Shown here: positions 33,623 to 43,332 of the stretch, piece after piece | How positions within the stretch are numbered: the stretch's first letter is position 1 | Layout: each line of letters begins with the position of its first letter | Assembly: GCF_051488665.1 (NCBI RefSeq) | Contig: NZ_JBPSEG010000017.1 | Coordinates: 1-52,611, forward strand | DNA: 52,611 nt | Direction of reading: 5' to 3' | Source of the DNA: Melioribacter sp051488665 | Lineage (GTDB): Bacteria; Bacteroidota; Ignavibacteria; Ignavibacteriales; Melioribacteraceae | Made by a program: the position numbers and the translations under genes | Notes under the pieces: generated by a model | What the model was told of the DNA's origin: nothing | The model's database searches: none | The model's input: the letters and a program-made list of their open reading frames with translations, nothing else

Positions 33623-36427
33623 ATGGCTAAAAGTAAGTCACAAACGAAACGCAAGACTCCCAAGTATGTTTATTTCTTCGGCGGTAAGAAAGCCGAAGGA
33701 AAAGCGGACATGAAGGAGCTTCTGGGCGGAAAAGGCGCGAACCTTGCCGAAATGGTTAATATCGGTTTGCCTGTGCCAGCCGGTTTTACAATTACAACCG
33801 AAGTGTGCACGGCTTATTACAAGAACAACAAAAAATATCCGAAAGAACTCAAGCAGCAGGTTCTCGACGCCCTCAAAAAAGTTGAAAAAGAAATGGGCGC
33901 AAAATTCGGCGACAAAGACAATCCGTTATTGGTTTCCGTGCGTTCGGGCGCAAGAGCTTCGATGCCCGGTATGATGGAAACAATCCTGAATGTCGGCTTG
34001 AACAATGAAACTCGCGAAGGATTGATTAAAAAGACGAACAATCCTCGCTTTGTTTACGATTCGCATCGCCGCTTAATTCAGATGTACTCCGACGTTGTTA
34101 TGGAAAAAGCTGCGGGCATCGAACCGGAAGAAGGCAAAGGCGTACGCCAGCAGCTCGAAGCCGAACTCGAAAAAATGAAAGAAGCCAAAGGCTATCAAAG
34201 CGACGTAGACCTGACCGCCGAAGATTTGAAAGAACTGATTGAAATCTACAAAGCAAAAGTTCAAGAAGTGCTTGGCAAACCATTCCCCGAAGATCCGATG
34301 GAACAATTATGGGGAGCTATTGCCGCAGTATTCCAGAGCTGGATGGGTAAACGCGCTATTGCTTACCGCCGTTTTGAAGGAATTCCCGACGATTGGGGTA
34401 CGGCAGTGAACGTTCAGTCGATGGTATTCGGAAACATGGGCGACACATCGGCAACAGGCGTTGCTTTCACACGCAACCCCGCTACCGGCGAAAAGTATTT
34501 CTACGGCGAATGGCTTCCGAACGCTCAGGGCGAAGACGTTGTAGCCGGTATCAGAACTCCGAACCCGATCAACGAAGTCGGTAAATCCGAACACAACAAA
34601 CACCTCCCTTCGTTAGAAACAGCAATGCCGAAAGTTTACAAAGAATTGCTCGGCTATCAGAAGCTGCTCGAAAAACACTATCGCGACATGCTCGATATCG
34701 AGTTCACAATTCAGGAAGGCAAACTTTATATGCTTCAATGCCGCGTAGGTAAACGTAACGGTCCCGCGGCTGTTAAAATGGCGCTCGATATGTTGCAGGA
34801 AAAATTAATTACAAAAGAAGAAGCGGTATTGCGCGTTAATCCCGCTCAGCTGGACGAACTGCTTCACCCGATTATCGATCCGAAAGCCGAAACGACGGCA
34901 ACTATGGTTGCAAAAGGATTGCCTGCAGGACCCGGCGGCGCAAGCGGACAAATTGTATTCAGTTCCGAAGAAGCAGTTAAATGGGCAAAAGCCGGCAAAC
35001 GCGTTATTCTCGTGCGCGAAGAGACCAATCCGGAAGATATCGAAGGTATGCGCGCCGCAGAAGCCATTCTCACAGCAAGAGGCGGTATGACATCCCACGC
35101 AGCTCTCGTTGCCCGCGGATGGGGCAAATGCTGTATCGTAGGCGCCGGTTCGATTAAAATCAATTTCAAAGACAAAACAATGACCACCAACGGTCACACA
35201 CTCAAGGAAGGCGACTGGATTACTCTCAACGGCACCAAAGGCGTCGTATATCTCGGCGAATTGCCGATGATCAAAGCCGCCGAAGAAAATCCGTACTTCC
35301 AGAAATTGATGAAATTGTGCGACCAATTCAGAAGACTTAAAATCAGAACAAACGCTGATACGCCCGAAGACGCTTCAAAAGCAAGAGCTTTCGGAGCAGA
35401 AGGTATCGGCCTTTTCAGAACCGAGCATATGTTCTATGGCAAGAACTCCGAAGAACCACTTTCAAAACTTCGCAAGATGATTGTTTCTAAGACCGAAGAA
35501 GAAAGAAGAAACGCGCTGGACGAATTGTTCCCGTATGTAAAAGCCGATATCAAAGGCACGCTCGAAGCTATGGATAAATACGGCGTTACAATCAGAACTC
35601 TCGATCCGCCGTTGCACGAGTTTGTGCCTCATCGTCAGGACGAAAGAGAAAAACTCGCCAAGAGTTTAGGCATAACGCTCGAAGAGTTAAACGAACGCGC
35701 GGAATCGCTTCACGAAAACAACCCGATGATGGGACATCGCGGCGTTCGTTTGGGCATCACTTTCCCCGAAGTAACGGAAATGCAGGTAAGAGCAATCTTC
35801 GAAGCTGCCGCGGAATTAATAAAAGAAGGCAAAAAGCCCTTCCCTGAAATTATGATTCCCGTTGTAAGTCACGTAAACGAATTGAAACATCAGTACGATA
35901 TCGTTGTTCGGGTTCACAAAGAAGTATGCGAAAAATTCGGATTGAAAAAGATTCCGCACCTTACAGGCACAATGATCGAAATTCCTCGCGCCGCATTGAC
36001 TGCCAATAAGATTGCCGAATACGCTCAATTCTTCTCGTTCGGCACCAACGATCTGACTCAAATGGGCTTCGGATTTTCACGCGACGATATCGGCGGATTC
36101 CTCCCCGATTATCTCGAAAAGAAAATTCTTCCCGAAGATCCGTTCCAGTCAATCGATCAGGAAGGCGTAGGCGAACTGATGAAAACCGGCGTTACAAAAG
36201 GACGCGCTACCAGACCCGATCTTAAAATCGGTATCTGCGGCGAACACGGCGGCGAACCCAAGTCGGTCGAATTCTGCCACAATATCGGTCTCGATTATGT
36301 AAGCTGCTCGCCGTTCCGAGTGCCGATTGCGCGTCTGGCTGCAGCTCAGGCGGCTATTAAAGAAGCAAAATCCGCCAAACCCGCGGCAAAGAAAAAAGCA
36401 GCTAAAACAAGCAAGAAGAAAAAATAA
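33623..36427 (+). CDS. ppdK: Pyruvate, phosphate dikinase
   Basis: Interconverts pyruvate, ATP and phosphate with phosphoenolpyruvate, AMP and pyrophosphate. The 934-residue protein has an ATP-grasp domain (about 10-350, with GGKGANLAEM and SVRSGARASMPGMMETILN), the swivelling domain with phospho-histidine His492 in GGMTSHAALVARGWGKCC, and the PEP-binding barrel ending in GICGEHGGEPKS (near 870). A Lys/Ala-rich C-terminal tail of about 20 residues and a basic N-terminal leader are not part of the family core. TTGGAGGT precedes the ATG. It starts 13 bases after lpxK and ends at a clear terminator. Confidence 0.96.
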   Translation: MAKSKSQTKRKTPKYVYFFGGKKAEGKADMKELLGGKGANLAEMVNIGLPVPAGFTITTEVCTAYYKNNKKYPKELKQQVLDALKKVEKEMGAKFGDKDNPLLVSVRSGARASMPGMMETILNVGLNNETREGLIKKTNNPRFVYDSHRRLIQMYSDVVMEKAAGIEPEEGKGVRQQLEAELEKMKEAKGYQSDVDLTAEDLKELIEIYKAKVQEVLGKPFPEDPMEQLWGAIAAVFQSWMGKRAIAYRRFEGIPDDWGTAVNVQSMVFGNMGDTSATGVAFTRNPATGEKYFYGEWLPNAQGEDVVAGIRTPNPINEVGKSEHNKHLPSLETAMPKVYKELLGYQKLLEKHYRDMLDIEFTIQEGKLYMLQCRVGKRNGPAAVKMALDMLQEKLITKEEAVLRVNPAQLDELLHPIIDPKAETTATMVAKGLPAGPGGASGQIVFSSEEAVKWAKAGKRVILVREETNPEDIEGMRAAEAILTARGGMTSHAALVARGWGKCCIVGAGSIKINFKDKTMTTNGHTLKEGDWITLNGTKGVVYLGELPMIKAAEENPYFQKLMKLCDQFRRLKIRTNADTPEDASKARAFGAEGIGLFRTEHMFYGKNSEEPLSKLRKMIVSKTEEERRNALDELFPYVKADIKGTLEAMDKYGVTIRTLDPPLHEFVPHRQDEREKLAKSLGITLEELNERAESLHENNPMMGHRGVRLGITFPEVTEMQVRAIFEAAAELIKEGKKPFPEIMIPVVSHVNELKHQYDIVVRVHKEVCEKFGLKKIPHLTGTMIEIPRAALTANKIAEYAQFFSFGTNDLTQMGFGFSRDDIGGFLPDYLEKKILPEDPFQSIDQEGVGELMKTGVTKGRATRPDLKIGICGEHGGEPKSVEFCHNIGLDYVSCSPFRVPIARLAAAQAAIKEAKSAKPAAKKKAAKTSKKKK

Positions 36428-36442
36428 TATGGCTTGAATTCC

Positions 36443-36480
36443 CGGGCTGCCTTTGTTAAGGCAGCCCGTAATATTTATTA
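36443..36480 (+). terminator. Terminator after ppdK
   Basis: A perfect 11-bp GC-rich stem (36443-36453 with 36458-36468, loop TGTT) lies 15 bases after the ppdK stop. The following TAATATTTATT is only moderately U-rich. Confidence 0.75.
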
Positions 36481-36504
36481 AGACAACAAGGAGATGAGGA
36501 ACTA

Positions 36505-37542
36505 ATGAAGCTATCGGATTTCAAATACAATTTGCCAAAGACAGCCATTGCTAAATTCCCGGTTACTCCGCGCGACGCGGCAAAATTAATGGTGCTCAAC
36601 AGAGCCACCGAAGAAATTGAGCACAAAGTATTTTCCGACATTATCGATTATATGGACAAAGGCGATGTTGTGGTAATTAACAAAACCAAAGTAATGCAAG
36701 CCCGCCTTATAGGTAAAAAAGAAAGAACCAACGCTAAGATAGAAGTGTTCGTTTTGCGCGAGCTTAACAAAGAAGAAAATATATGGGATGTTATAGTCGA
36801 CCCCGCAAGAAAAGTAAGAATAGGCAACAGAATTTATTTTAACGATAACCTGTGGTGCGAAGTAATCGATAATACGACTTCGCGCGGCAGAACCGTCAGA
36901 TTTAACGAAGACGCCGGCGACATATTCAAAGCCATCGAAGAAATCGGAAATACTCCTCTTCCCCCCTACATCAAACGCGAACCGATACCGGAAGACCGCG
37001 AAAATTATCAAACCATCTTTGCGGAAATCGACGGCTCAGTAGCCGCCCCGACAGCGGGTCTTCATTTTACTCCTCAACTCGTTAAAAAGATAGAAAAGAA
37101 AGGAATTAAATTCGTACCCGTTATACTTCATATCGGACTCGGCACATTCAGACCGGTAGAAGTGGAAGATTTGACAAAACACAGGATGGATTCGGAATAC
37201 TATGAAATACCGGAAGAGACTGCAGAGACAATCAATAAAGCTCTAACCAGCAAAAAGAATGTGTTTGTAGTCGGAACCAGCACCTGCCGCGCATTGGAAA
37301 GCAGCGTTACCGCAGAAGGTTTTTCGAAACCGAACCGCGGCTGGACGGACAAATTTATCTTTCCGCCTTACGATTTCAAAATCACAAAAAAATTGATAAC
37401 CAATTTCCATGCGCCGGAATCGACGTTGTTAATGCTTACGGCGGCTTTTGCGGGCTACGACTTCACTATGAAAGCCTACAAAAAAGCATTGAAGGAAGGT
37501 TACCGATTCCTCAGCTACGGCGACGCAATGTTGATTCTGTAA
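36505..37542 (+). CDS. queA: S-adenosylmethionine:tRNA ribosyltransferase-isomerase
   Basis: Forms epoxyqueuosine in the wobble position of tRNAs from the preQ1-modified base. The 345-residue protein shows the family's MKLSDFKYNLPKTAIAKFPV start, RDAAKLMVLNR, APTAGLHFTPQL (near 180), LHIGLGTFRPVEVE and NFHAPESTLLMLTAAFAG near the C-terminus. AAGGAGATGAGG precedes the ATG. ispD begins two bases after the stop, so the two are co-translated. Confidence 0.96.
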   Translation: MKLSDFKYNLPKTAIAKFPVTPRDAAKLMVLNRATEEIEHKVFSDIIDYMDKGDVVVINKTKVMQARLIGKKERTNAKIEVFVLRELNKEENIWDVIVDPARKVRIGNRIYFNDNLWCEVIDNTTSRGRTVRFNEDAGDIFKAIEEIGNTPLPPYIKREPIPEDRENYQTIFAEIDGSVAAPTAGLHFTPQLVKKIEKKGIKFVPVILHIGLGTFRPVEVEDLTKHRMDSEYYEIPEETAETINKALTSKKNVFVVGTSTCRALESSVTAEGFSKPNRGWTDKFIFPPYDFKITKKLITNFHAPESTLLMLTAAFAGYDFTMKAYKKALKEGYRFLSYGDAMLIL

Positions 37543-37543
37543 T

Positions 37544-38236
37544 ATGAAAGTCTATGCGATTATACCGGCAGGCGGAACAGGCACGCGGATAAACGCGCCC
37601 GTTCCCAAACAATTTATACGCGTCAACGGCAAGGAGATAATTGCATACACGCTTGAAAAATTTCAGAAATCATCGATAATAAATAAAATAATAGTCGCCG
37701 CTCACAAAGATTATATCGGCAGACTGGAAGATCTAAGAGATAAATACTCGCTCGACAAACTGAAAGATATAGTCGCCGGAGGAACCGAAAGGCAATTTTC
37801 GGTTTATAACGCGTTGAATTCGATTGACGACGCGTCCGACGACGACATCGTTATAGTTCACGACGCGGTGCGTCCTCTTGTTACCGAGGCAATTTTAAAT
37901 TCTTCGGTAAATGCGGCAATAGAGTTCGGTTGCTTTGTAACTGCTATTAAAGCTAAAGATACTTTAATCGAAGGCAATGAATTTGTTTATTCTTACGCTG
38001 ACAGGTCAAAATATTTTTATGCGCAGACGCCTCAAGGCGCCCGGTACGGTATTTTTAAGGAAGCTTTTAAAAAAGCCGCAGCCGACAATTTTCTCGGCAC
38101 GGACGAATCGACGCTCTTTCACAGGAACGGCAATAAAGTGAAAATTGTGGAAGGTTCTTCGCTCAATTTCAAAATTACAACCGGCGACGACCTCAAACTC
38201 TTCGAGCTTTTGCTAAAAGCCGGTGAACATTTATAG
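37544..38236 (+). CDS. ispD: 2-C-methyl-D-erythritol 4-phosphate cytidylyltransferase
   Basis: Third step of the MEP isoprenoid pathway, making CDP-methylerythritol. The 230-residue protein has the CTP-binding loop IPAGGTGTRINAPVPKQF (7-24), VHDAVRPLV (near 107) and TPQGARYGIF, plus TDESTLF. It therefore uses the MEP route rather than mevalonate. It directly follows queA. Confidence 0.95.
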   Translation: MKVYAIIPAGGTGTRINAPVPKQFIRVNGKEIIAYTLEKFQKSSIINKIIVAAHKDYIGRLEDLRDKYSLDKLKDIVAGGTERQFSVYNALNSIDDASDDDIVIVHDAVRPLVTEAILNSSVNAAIEFGCFVTAIKAKDTLIEGNEFVYSYADRSKYFYAQTPQGARYGIFKEAFKKAAADNFLGTDESTLFHRNGNKVKIVEGSSLNFKITTGDDLKLFELLLKAGEHL

Positions 38237-38293
38237 CTTTTATTTTGTTTAAAAATTGTATAAAATTGTGTAAGAAATAAATCAGATGTAATT

Positions 38294-38953
38294 ATGCTTA
38301 ACTTATTATTCGTTATCGTTCTCTCGTATCTTGTAGGTTCAATACCCACAAGCATTATCATTAGTAAACTGGTAAAAGGAATAGATATCCGCCAATACGG
38401 AAGCGGAAACGCCGGCGGCACCAATGTTTTCAGAGTGCTCGGCTGGAAGTGGGGAGTATTAACCATACTGCTCGACGCTCTCAAAGGCGCTGTCGCCGTT
38501 ATTGTAGTGGCGCGCCTCTATCTGGATAATATTCCGTTCAACAACATTACGCCGTTCGACGATTTCACGTTGGTACAGATACTCTGCGGCGTAGCGGCTG
38601 TAATAGGTCACATATGGACTGTCTTTGCAGGTTTTAAAGGAGGCAAAGGCATTGCAACTGCTCTCGGCTTTTTGATGACCATCATTACAGTCGATATGCT
38701 CCTCGCAATCGGAATATTTCTGGTCGTTGTTTATTTCTCGCGTTATATTTCTCTCGGTTCTTTAACGGCGGCTGTTTCCGTGCCGGTTATCCTTTTTGTG
38801 CGCGAGAATTTATTCGGCGTTCACATTGCCGGTTACGGTATTATTCTTCCTTTTGCAATTGCTCTTGCTCTGCTTGTTATTTACACTCACCGTAAAAACA
38901 TCGACAGACTACTCAAAGGAAACGAAAACAAAATTTCTTTCGGAAAGAAATAA
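38294..38953 (+). CDS. plsY: Glycerol-3-phosphate acyltransferase PlsY
   Basis: Integral membrane enzyme that acylates glycerol 3-phosphate with acyl-phosphate to begin phospholipid synthesis. The 219-residue protein has five or six helices and the three cytosolic motifs: GSIPTSII, DIRQYGSGNAGGTNVFR and FKGGKGIATALG. Slightly longer than many PlsY owing to an extra loop (about 75-90). gpsA, which makes its substrate, starts immediately after its stop codon. Confidence 0.95.
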   Translation: MLNLLFVIVLSYLVGSIPTSIIISKLVKGIDIRQYGSGNAGGTNVFRVLGWKWGVLTILLDALKGAVAVIVVARLYLDNIPFNNITPFDDFTLVQILCGVAAVIGHIWTVFAGFKGGKGIATALGFLMTIITVDMLLAIGIFLVVVYFSRYISLGSLTAAVSVPVILFVRENLFGVHIAGYGIILPFAIALALLVIYTHRKNIDRLLKGNENKISFGKK

Positions 38954-39955
38954 ATGCGTATTTCAGTATTGGGAGCCGGAGGCTGGGGTACTACCCTGGC
39001 TATCCTTCTCTATTTTAACGGACACGAAGTCACTCTCTGGGAATACAAAAAAAGCTACTCAAAAACTTTATCCAAGTCGAGAGAAAACAAAATATATCTT
39101 CCCGGCGTTAAGATTCCGAAAGAAATTCAGATAACTCACTCGCTCGAAGAAGCGTGTAATCGTCGACATATGGTCGTTATTGCCATCCCCACTCAATATA
39201 TCCGCAGCGTGCTCTCGCAAATTAAAAAATATGATTTTTCGGATACTACATTCGTAAGCGTTTCGAAGGGAATCGAGCGCGACACTTTGATGACCGTATC
39301 TCAAATTATTCGGGATGAACTGAAAGATATTGCTCCTTCGCAAATAGGAGTTCTATCAGGTCCTAGCCATGCGGAAGAAGTAAGCCGTAAAATACCGACT
39401 GCAGTAGTTGCTGCGTCGAGCGACGAATTAACCGCAAAAGAAATTCAAGCCGCTTTTATTACTTCTTACTTCCGCGTTTATTCCACAACCGATATTCTAG
39501 GAGTTGAATACGGAGGCGCTTTAAAAAACGTTATTGCAATCGGCGCGGGTATAGTGGACGGAGCGAATTTCGGAGACAATACGAAAGCAGCCATTATGAC
39601 AAGAGGGATTGCAGAAATATCGATACTCGGCATGGCGCTGGGCGCGCGTCCCGAAACTTTTTCGGGATTATCGGGCATGGGCGATTTGATTGTAACCTGT
39701 ATGAGCCGTCACAGCCGGAACAGATACGTGGGCGAGCAAATCGGGAGAGGCAAAAAATTAAAGGATGTTCTCAAATCGATGAAAATGGTCGCTGAAGGAG
39801 TCGAAACGAGTAAAGCCGTTCACATGTTGTCGCAGGAACACGATATCGAAACTCCGATTTGTTCAGCTGTATATAAAATACTCTTCGAAGAACGCGACCC
39901 GGTTAAAATTACGTATGAATTAATGACGAGGGACATGAAGCCCGAGAACGAATAA
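38954..39955 (+). CDS. gpsA: Glycerol-3-phosphate dehydrogenase [NAD(P)+]
   Basis: Reduces dihydroxyacetone phosphate to glycerol 3-phosphate for phospholipids. The 333-residue protein has the Rossmann loop VLGAGGWGTTLA (5-16), VSVSKGIE, LSGPSHAEEV, the catalytic Lys in YGGALKNVIAIGAG, and GLSGMGDLIVTC. It pairs functionally with plsY, and the two genes abut with no gap. Confidence 0.96.
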   Translation: MRISVLGAGGWGTTLAILLYFNGHEVTLWEYKKSYSKTLSKSRENKIYLPGVKIPKEIQITHSLEEACNRRHMVVIAIPTQYIRSVLSQIKKYDFSDTTFVSVSKGIERDTLMTVSQIIRDELKDIAPSQIGVLSGPSHAEEVSRKIPTAVVAASSDELTAKEIQAAFITSYFRVYSTTDILGVEYGGALKNVIAIGAGIVDGANFGDNTKAAIMTRGIAEISILGMALGARPETFSGLSGMGDLIVTCMSRHSRNRYVGEQIGRGKKLKDVLKSMKMVAEGVETSKAVHMLSQEHDIETPICSAVYKILFEERDPVKITYELMTRDMKPENE

Positions 39956-40010
39956 CAATTCTTTTCTTTCCCCCTTTTTTATTATTTTAACCCAAAAATT
40001 TTTTGATGAG

Positions 40011-42182
40011 ATGGATTTAAACGCATCGATTCAATACTTGAAGTTTGTCGGGCCCAAAAGAGCCAAAGCTTTTTCTAAAATCGGCATCGAAAAAATCAAA
40101 GATCTTCTCTTTTATTTCCCGTCGAAACATTTGGACCGTTCAACTATTCTTTCGACTATCAAAGCCGTTCAACATCTAAGAAACGGCTACGAGGGCGAAG
40201 TAACGGTTATTGGCAGAGTTGCCGACAAGGAAATAATTCGATACGGAAAGAAACAATTGTTGAAAGTTTTTTTCAGCGACAGTACGGGCTCGTTCGAATG
40301 CGTTTGGTTCCAGGGCATTAATTATTTCAAAGACGTTTTTAATCCCGGAAATTATTTTGCAATTTCCGCCAAGCCCACAATAACAAAATACGGACACCTT
40401 CAATTTGTTCACCCCGATTTCGACAGGATAAGCGATAAAGAGTCGAACGATTTCTTAAACACCGGCAAAATAATTCCCTTCTACAGAATTCCAAAAGAAC
40501 TCAGATCGATTAATTTGGGCGACCTTGGGCTGCGCAGGATTGTAGCCCAAGCGGTATCCGACTACGCCGATTCCGTCAAAGAAACTCTGCCTGAGAAAAT
40601 CATCAAGGAATACGATTTACTGCCGTTGAATCTGGCTCTCAAAAACATTCACTTTCCCGAATCGATTGATATGCTGGAGCGCGCGCGTTACAGATTCAAA
40701 TTCGAAGAGCTGTTCTATTTTGAAATACTCGTCGCTCTCAGAAAGCAACAATTAAAAATTCAAAAGAAGGTTAATCTATTCAAAACTAACGCGGAATTAA
40801 TTAAAAATTTTTTAAAGCTGCTTCCCTTCGAACTAACCAAAGCGCAGTTGAAAGCTCTTCATGAAATTCGTCTGGATATGGAAAGCGACCGCCCGATGAA
40901 CCGCTTACTTCAGGGCGATGTAGGCAGCGGAAAAACAGTTGTAGCTTTAATTGCCATGCTCATAGCGGCGGGAAGCGGTTATCAGGCGGCTTTGATGGCT
41001 CCCACCGAAATACTTGCCGATCAACATTATAAAAAAATTTCCGAAATGCTGAAGCCTCTCGGAATAGAAGTTGCATTATTAATAGGCGGACAAAAGAAAA
41101 AAGAACGCGAAGTATTCCTCGATAACATTAAATCGGGCAAAACAAAAATTATTATAGGAACTCATGCTCTTATTGAAGATAATGTCGAATTCGATAAACT
41201 CGGTCTTGTAGTAATTGACGAGCAGCACCGATTCGGAGTTTTGCAACGCTCGCAATTGATTAACAAAGGTTTAACTCCGGACATATTGATTATGACAGCC
41301 ACTCCCATTCCCCGGACACTTTCGATGACGCTTTACGGCGACCTCGATGTGTCCGTAATTGACGAGATGCCCGCTAACAGAAAACCGGTTAAAACCGTAC
41401 TGAGAGGCGAAAGCAAATTAAAAGACATTTACAATTTCATAAGACAAAAAGTGGAAGAAGGCTACCAGGCGTTCCTTGTATATCCGCTTATAGAAGATTC
41501 GGAAAAGCTCGACCTTAAAGCCGCAATTGCGCAATACGAACTACTGAAAAAAGAACATTTGAAAGATTTGAGAGTGGCTTTGATACACGGCAAAATGAAA
41601 TGGCAGGAGAAAGAAGAAGTTATGCTAAGTTTTGCCCGCAAAGAGTTCGACGTATTAATATCCACTACGGTTATCGAAGTCGGCATCGATATTCCCGACG
41701 CAAATATAATCGTTATAAACGACGCTTTCAGATTCGGTCTTTCTCAATTGCATCAATTAAGAGGAAGAGTAGGTCGCAGCGACAAACAAGCTTACTGTAT
41801 TTTAATTACCAAAGACGAATTTGCAGTCAAGATTAATCGCTTCAATTACAACTTCGATTATCTTTCTCCTGCTCAAATTGAAAAGCACAAAACTCTCATC
41901 CGTTTAAACGCAATGACTAAAACAAACAACGGTTTTGAGTTAGCCGAAATAGATTTAAAATTGAGAGGACCGGGCGATCTGTTCGGAACAAAGCAAAGCG
42001 GCTTGCCCGAATTCAAACACGCCGACATTGCCGAGGACGTTGATATTCTTTACTCTGCGCGCTCCGCTGCTTTTAAAGTCGTTAAATCCGATTCGCATTT
42101 AAAAGAAAAAGAACACGTTATTATAAAAGAAGTATTGAAAGAAACTTATGCAAAACATATTTCGTTATCACAAATAGGTTAA
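40011..42182 (+). CDS. recG: ATP-dependent DNA helicase RecG
   Basis: Branch-migration helicase that reverses stalled replication forks. The 723-residue protein has the N-terminal wedge OB-fold (about 60-165), then helicase motifs: Walker A GDVGSGKTVVAL (near 302), DEQHRFGVLQR, TATPIPRTL, TTVIEVGIDIPDANI and QLRGRVGR. The C-terminal LRGPGDLFGTKQSG is RecG-specific. The 55-base upstream gap is pyrimidine-rich and shows no hairpin. Confidence 0.96.
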   Translation: MDLNASIQYLKFVGPKRAKAFSKIGIEKIKDLLFYFPSKHLDRSTILSTIKAVQHLRNGYEGEVTVIGRVADKEIIRYGKKQLLKVFFSDSTGSFECVWFQGINYFKDVFNPGNYFAISAKPTITKYGHLQFVHPDFDRISDKESNDFLNTGKIIPFYRIPKELRSINLGDLGLRRIVAQAVSDYADSVKETLPEKIIKEYDLLPLNLALKNIHFPESIDMLERARYRFKFEELFYFEILVALRKQQLKIQKKVNLFKTNAELIKNFLKLLPFELTKAQLKALHEIRLDMESDRPMNRLLQGDVGSGKTVVALIAMLIAAGSGYQAALMAPTEILADQHYKKISEMLKPLGIEVALLIGGQKKKEREVFLDNIKSGKTKIIIGTHALIEDNVEFDKLGLVVIDEQHRFGVLQRSQLINKGLTPDILIMTATPIPRTLSMTLYGDLDVSVIDEMPANRKPVKTVLRGESKLKDIYNFIRQKVEEGYQAFLVYPLIEDSEKLDLKAAIAQYELLKKEHLKDLRVALIHGKMKWQEKEEVMLSFARKEFDVLISTTVIEVGIDIPDANIIVINDAFRFGLSQLHQLRGRVGRSDKQAYCILITKDEFAVKINRFNYNFDYLSPAQIEKHKTLIRLNAMTKTNNGFELAEIDLKLRGPGDLFGTKQSGLPEFKHADIAEDVDILYSARSAAFKVVKSDSHLKEKEHVIIKEVLKETYAKHISLSQIG

Positions 42183-42199
42183 TTATTTTTTTATAATTC

Positions 42200-42227
42200 T
42201 TGCAAAAAAATTTTAAATCAGTATATT
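42200..42227 (+). promoter_or_regulatory. Promoter of the ATP-grasp/GNAT/kamA operon
   Basis: TTGCAA (42200-42205), 16 bases, TATATT (42222-42227). The predicted start is near 42234, giving a leader of about 22 bases to the proposed AUU start codon at 42256. Confidence 0.55.
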
Positions 42228-42255
42228 GGTAACAAAAAAATAAAAAGGATTTCCT

Positions 42256-43332
42256 ATTAGTTCTTTTTTACTAAATAGAAGACTTAAATTAGCATTAACA
42301 TATAATTTAAAGCCGGATGTAAACAACGATTCCGAAGGAGCTTCTTTCTCTTTTCAGAACAACGACACTCTGACCATGAACGACACGTATGCGGAGTGGG
42401 ATACCATCGAAACAATTAACGCAATCAAAAACGCGCTCGAACTTTTTCACGAAGTGCATCTGATAGAAGCCAACGAAGAAGCTTTCGACAAATTCAGAAC
42501 ATTAAAACCGGACTTAGTATTTAACGTGTCGGAAGGCTTTAACGGCATAAGCCGCGAAGCTCAAATTCCGGCAATGCTCGACCTGCTCGGCATTCCTTAC
42601 ACTGGTTCCGATCCTCTTACGCTTACCACATGTCTCGATAAATCCAGGACAAAAGAAATTTTATCATATTACGGAATACCTAACGCCAGGTTCGTTACTG
42701 TCGAATCGCTCGAAGATATTATAAACTTTTCTCTCGCGTTCCCTGTTATCATAAAACCCGTTGCCGAAGGTTCAAGCAAAGGAATTTTCAATTCGTCATT
42801 AGTCAACAATACGGAAGAACTTCGGATAAGACTCGGCGAGTTGATCGAAACATACAAACAACCTTTATTGATAGAAGAATTTTTACCCGGGCGCGAATTT
42901 ACGGTTGCAATAATGGGAAACGGAAAAGACGTCGAAGCGCTGCCGATTGTGGAAATCAACTACGCTTCGCTGCCGGACAATCTTCTTCCGATTTATTCAT
43001 ACGAAGCAAAATGGATTGCCGATACTCCCGACAATCCTCTTGATATTTTCAGTTGTCCCGCCCGACTGGACGACGAACTCAAAAGCAAAATAGAAAAAAC
43101 CGCGCTTGATACATATAAAATATTAAGATGCCGCGACTGGGCGCGTATCGACATTCGTCTCGACGAAAACAATATTCCGAACGTTATAGAAGTTAATCCT
43201 CTGCCGGGAGTGCTGCCCAATCCGGAAGACAATTCGTGTTATCCGAAAGCCGCCCGAGCCGCGGGTTTATCTTACAACGAAATGATTAACAAGGTACTCT
43301 ATCACGCCGCCAAAAGGCATAATTTGATATGA
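42256..43332 (+). CDS. D-Ala-D-Ala ligase-like ATP-grasp enzyme (first copy)
   Basis: An ATP-grasp ligase related to Ddl, about 358 residues from the proposed AUU start. Between the in-frame TAA at 42241 and the first ATG (42376) the frame is open and encodes RRLKLALTYNL, the expected first strand, but no AUG, GUG or UUG occurs. ATT at 42256 has AAAAAGGA six bases upstream. Later motifs: DLVFNVSEGFNG, LLGIPYTGSDP, FPVIIKPVAEGSSKG, EEFLPGREFTVAI and the metal-binding EVNPLPG. True Ddl roles are possible, but the pairing with a second ligase, a GNAT and KamA argues for a dedicated small-molecule pathway. The next gene overlaps by four bases. Confidence 0.82.
   Translation: MSSFLLNRRLKLALTYNLKPDVNNDSEGASFSFQNNDTLTMNDTYAEWDTIETINAIKNALELFHEVHLIEANEEAFDKFRTLKPDLVFNVSEGFNGISREAQIPAMLDLLGIPYTGSDPLTLTTCLDKSRTKEILSYYGIPNARFVTVESLEDIINFSLAFPVIIKPVAEGSSKGIFNSSLVNNTEELRIRLGELIETYKQPLLIEEFLPGREFTVAIMGNGKDVEALPIVEINYASLPDNLLPIYSYEAKWIADTPDNPLDIFSCPARLDDELKSKIEKTALDTYKILRCRDWARIDIRLDENNIPNVIEVNPLPGVLPNPEDNSCYPKAARAAGLSYNEMINKVLYHAAKRHNLI

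Noticed and set aside
34805..35326. 173-residue minus-strand open frame inside ppdK
   Set aside because: Antisense to conserved PPDK sequence, Cys/Phe-rich with no family resemblance.
42376..43332. ATG at 42376 as the start of the first ATP-grasp ligase
   Set aside because: It would remove the first Rossmann-like strand and has no ribosome-binding site; the open frame upstream encodes family-like sequence.
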